Below are positions 6,927 to 7,440 of a stretch of 7,440 bases of DNA, in pieces. Numbering within the stretch: the stretch's first letter is position 1; each line of letters opens with the position of its first letter. Made by a program: the position numbers and the translations under genes. Origin of the DNA: Flavobacteriaceae bacterium (GTDB lineage Bacteria; Bacteroidota; Bacteroidia; Flavobacteriales; Flavobacteriaceae); contig JABDMQ010000190.1 in assembly GCA_013001365.1 (NCBI GenBank), positions 1-7,440 on the forward strand, in the 5' to 3' direction. Under the pieces are notes generated by a model. The model worked only from the letters and a program-made list of their open reading frames with translations, was not told the DNA's origin and did not search any database.

Positions 6927-6941
6927 TATTCTTTATATTTG
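6912..6941 (+). promoter_or_regulatory. candidate promoter of the tRNA-Leu gene
   Basis: TTTG (6912-6915) is followed after 18 bases by TATATTTG (6934-6941), an exact TAnnTTTG -7 element. The spacing fits the Bacteroidota housekeeping sigma pattern, and transcription would begin a few bases before the mature tRNA 5' end at 6952. It is the best promoter match in the window. Confidence 0.6.
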
Positions 6942-6951
6942 CAGTCCTTTT

Positions 6952-7033
6952 GCGGGCGTGGTGGAATTGGTAGACACGCTAGACTTAGGATCTAGTGCCG
7001 CGAGGTGTGGGAGTTCGAGTCTCCCCGCCCGCA
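6952..7033 (+). tRNA. tRNA-Leu (anticodon UAG)
   Basis: A complete class II cloverleaf of 82 bases. The acceptor stem GCGGGCG (6952-6958) pairs perfectly with CGCCCGC (7026-7032), with discriminator A at 7033, the base expected for leucine. The D arm contains AATTGGTAGAC. The anticodon stem CTAGA/TCTAG (6979-6983 and 6991-6995) encloses loop CTTAGGA with anticodon TAG at 6986-6988, which reads CUA and by wobble other CUN leucine codons. A 13-base variable region (6996-7008), T stem GGGAG/CTCCC and T loop TTCGAGT (7014-7020) follow. The terminal CCA is not encoded (CAA follows), so it must be added by the CCA-adding enzyme. It stands alone between its own promoter and a terminator. Confidence 0.97.
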
Positions 7034-7034
7034 C

Positions 7035-7067
7035 AAAAAAAGCTTCAACATTTATTGAAGCTTTTTT
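7035..7067. terminator. bidirectional intrinsic terminator
   Basis: GCTTCAA (7042-7048) and TTGAAGC (7055-7061) form a perfect 7-bp stem with a 6-base loop (CATTTA), flanked by a run of seven A (7035-7041) and six T (7062-7067). The A and T runs extend the stem and give a U tract on either strand. It sits immediately after the tRNA and also before the end of the convergent T9SS gene, so it probably ends both transcripts. Confidence 0.88.
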
Positions 7068-7087
7068 AATTATGGCATAAAATATTA

Positions 7088-7440
7088 CTAATTCTTAACC
7101 AGTTTAGCTGTTGCTCTGTGACCTAATTCATTTTCTATTTCAACAATATAAATTCCAGGTAAAAGATTTGACGCATCAAATGATTTTCCTTTCCTGAAAT
7201 CATCTCTATAATCTGTAATTAATTTACCTGTAATACCGAAGACTCTTAACGATTGAATGTTTTTATTTATTTGAAATGAATCATTCGCAGGATTCGGATA
7301 AATGGTAAATGAATCACTATTTAGAACATCATCTGTATCTAAAGTAATGGAACTTTGGTTTCCATAAATTTTAAACCCTCCCGCTGGTATACTTATTGGA
7401 TCCGTAGTGTCAATCACATCTATCGAAGTGTTTCCAGTTC
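7088..7440 (-). CDS. C-terminal fragment of a secreted protein with T9SS sorting domain
   Basis: Only the last 116 residues are visible. The reading frame stays open to the right edge, so the GTG at 7417 is an internal valine and not a start. Visible residues 1 to about 35 (SIDVIDTT, ISIPAGGFKIYGNQ) look like the closing strand of a beta-rich domain; a P-A/G-G/E-F-x-I-Y/F-G ending is common in flavobacterial glycosidases and similar exported enzymes, but that is only a weak hint. Residues about 48-116 form a type A T9SS C-terminal domain: FTIYPNPANDSF, a variable stretch with GITGKLI, then LLPGIYIVEIEN and a basic end (KLVKN). The protein should be secreted or surface anchored. Its catalytic or binding part lies outside the window. 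It converges on the tRNA gene and shares the terminator at 7035-7067. Confidence 0.85.
   Translation of the reverse strand, partial: TGNTSIDVIDTTDPISIPAGGFKIYGNQSSITLDTDDVLNSDSFTIYPNPANDSFQINKNIQSLRVFGITGKLITDYRDDFRKGKSFDASNLLPGIYIVEIENELGHRATAKLVKN

Noticed and set aside
7396..7417. GTG start for a 109-residue protein at the right edge
   Set aside because: The frame is open upstream to the window edge and the product is only a sorting domain plus the end of another domain, so it is the tail of a larger gene.
1..7440. CRISPR arrays, transposon ends, phage genes, toxin-antitoxin pairs or a defence system
   Set aside because: No regularly spaced repeats, transposase motifs, target duplications or recognisable defence domains were seen on either strand. 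The APH-like kinase is not evidence of antibiotic resistance, since it belongs to the fused metabolic-kinase type.

Overview
The window looks like chromosome of a Bacteroidota bacterium, most likely a marine-type member of the Flavobacteriaceae. The evidence is low-GC DNA with no strong Shine-Dalgarno sites, several TAnnTTTG-type -7 promoter elements, two proteins ending in type IX secretion (T9SS) C-terminal sorting domains, a DUF4407 membrane protein, and a kinase-peptidase fusion of a kind I recall from flavobacteria. Nothing looks like an insertion sequence, phage, CRISPR array or defence island. These are mostly ordinary housekeeping and accessory genes.

Layout, left to right. Positions 1-1620 (minus) hold the N-terminal 540 codons of a large protein that runs off the left edge. 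It has an APH/choline-kinase-like phosphotransferase domain followed by a catalytically intact M23 (LytM-type) metallopeptidase domain. From family knowledge the missing part is expected to be a class-III PLP aminotransferase/phospho-lyase. A 243-bp AT-rich divergent spacer with two dyads separates it from a small STAS-domain protein (1864-2145, plus). That protein converges on a DUF4407 protein with four membrane segments and a long coiled coil (2167-3267, minus). Diverging from DUF4407 is a secreted M28 zinc aminopeptidase with signal peptide and T9SS tail (3437-4606, plus). Its 3' end overlaps, tail to tail, a two-gene minus-strand operon: an M20 dipeptidase (5462-6850) followed by a DMT/EamA transporter (4596-5465) with an ATGA start/stop overlap. 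A tRNA-Leu(UAG) gene (6952-7033, plus) diverges from the operon and is followed by a strong bidirectional terminator (7035-7067). This faces the 3' end of another T9SS-tailed protein that enters from the right edge (7088-7440, minus).

How the genes may fit together: three peptidase-type domains occur here, namely secreted M28, cytoplasmic M20, and M23 inside a fusion without a signal peptide. A scavenging flow is plausible, with extracellular peptides trimmed by M28, dipeptides split by M20 and a product exported or imported by the DMT carrier, but only the M20-DMT pairing is supported by an operon. The least understood items are the kinase-M23 fusion, the STAS protein without a phosphorylatable serine, and the DUF4407 protein. 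The best regulatory observation is a short palindrome between the tRNA and the M20 gene that appears to supply the upstream TTTG promoter element on both strands.
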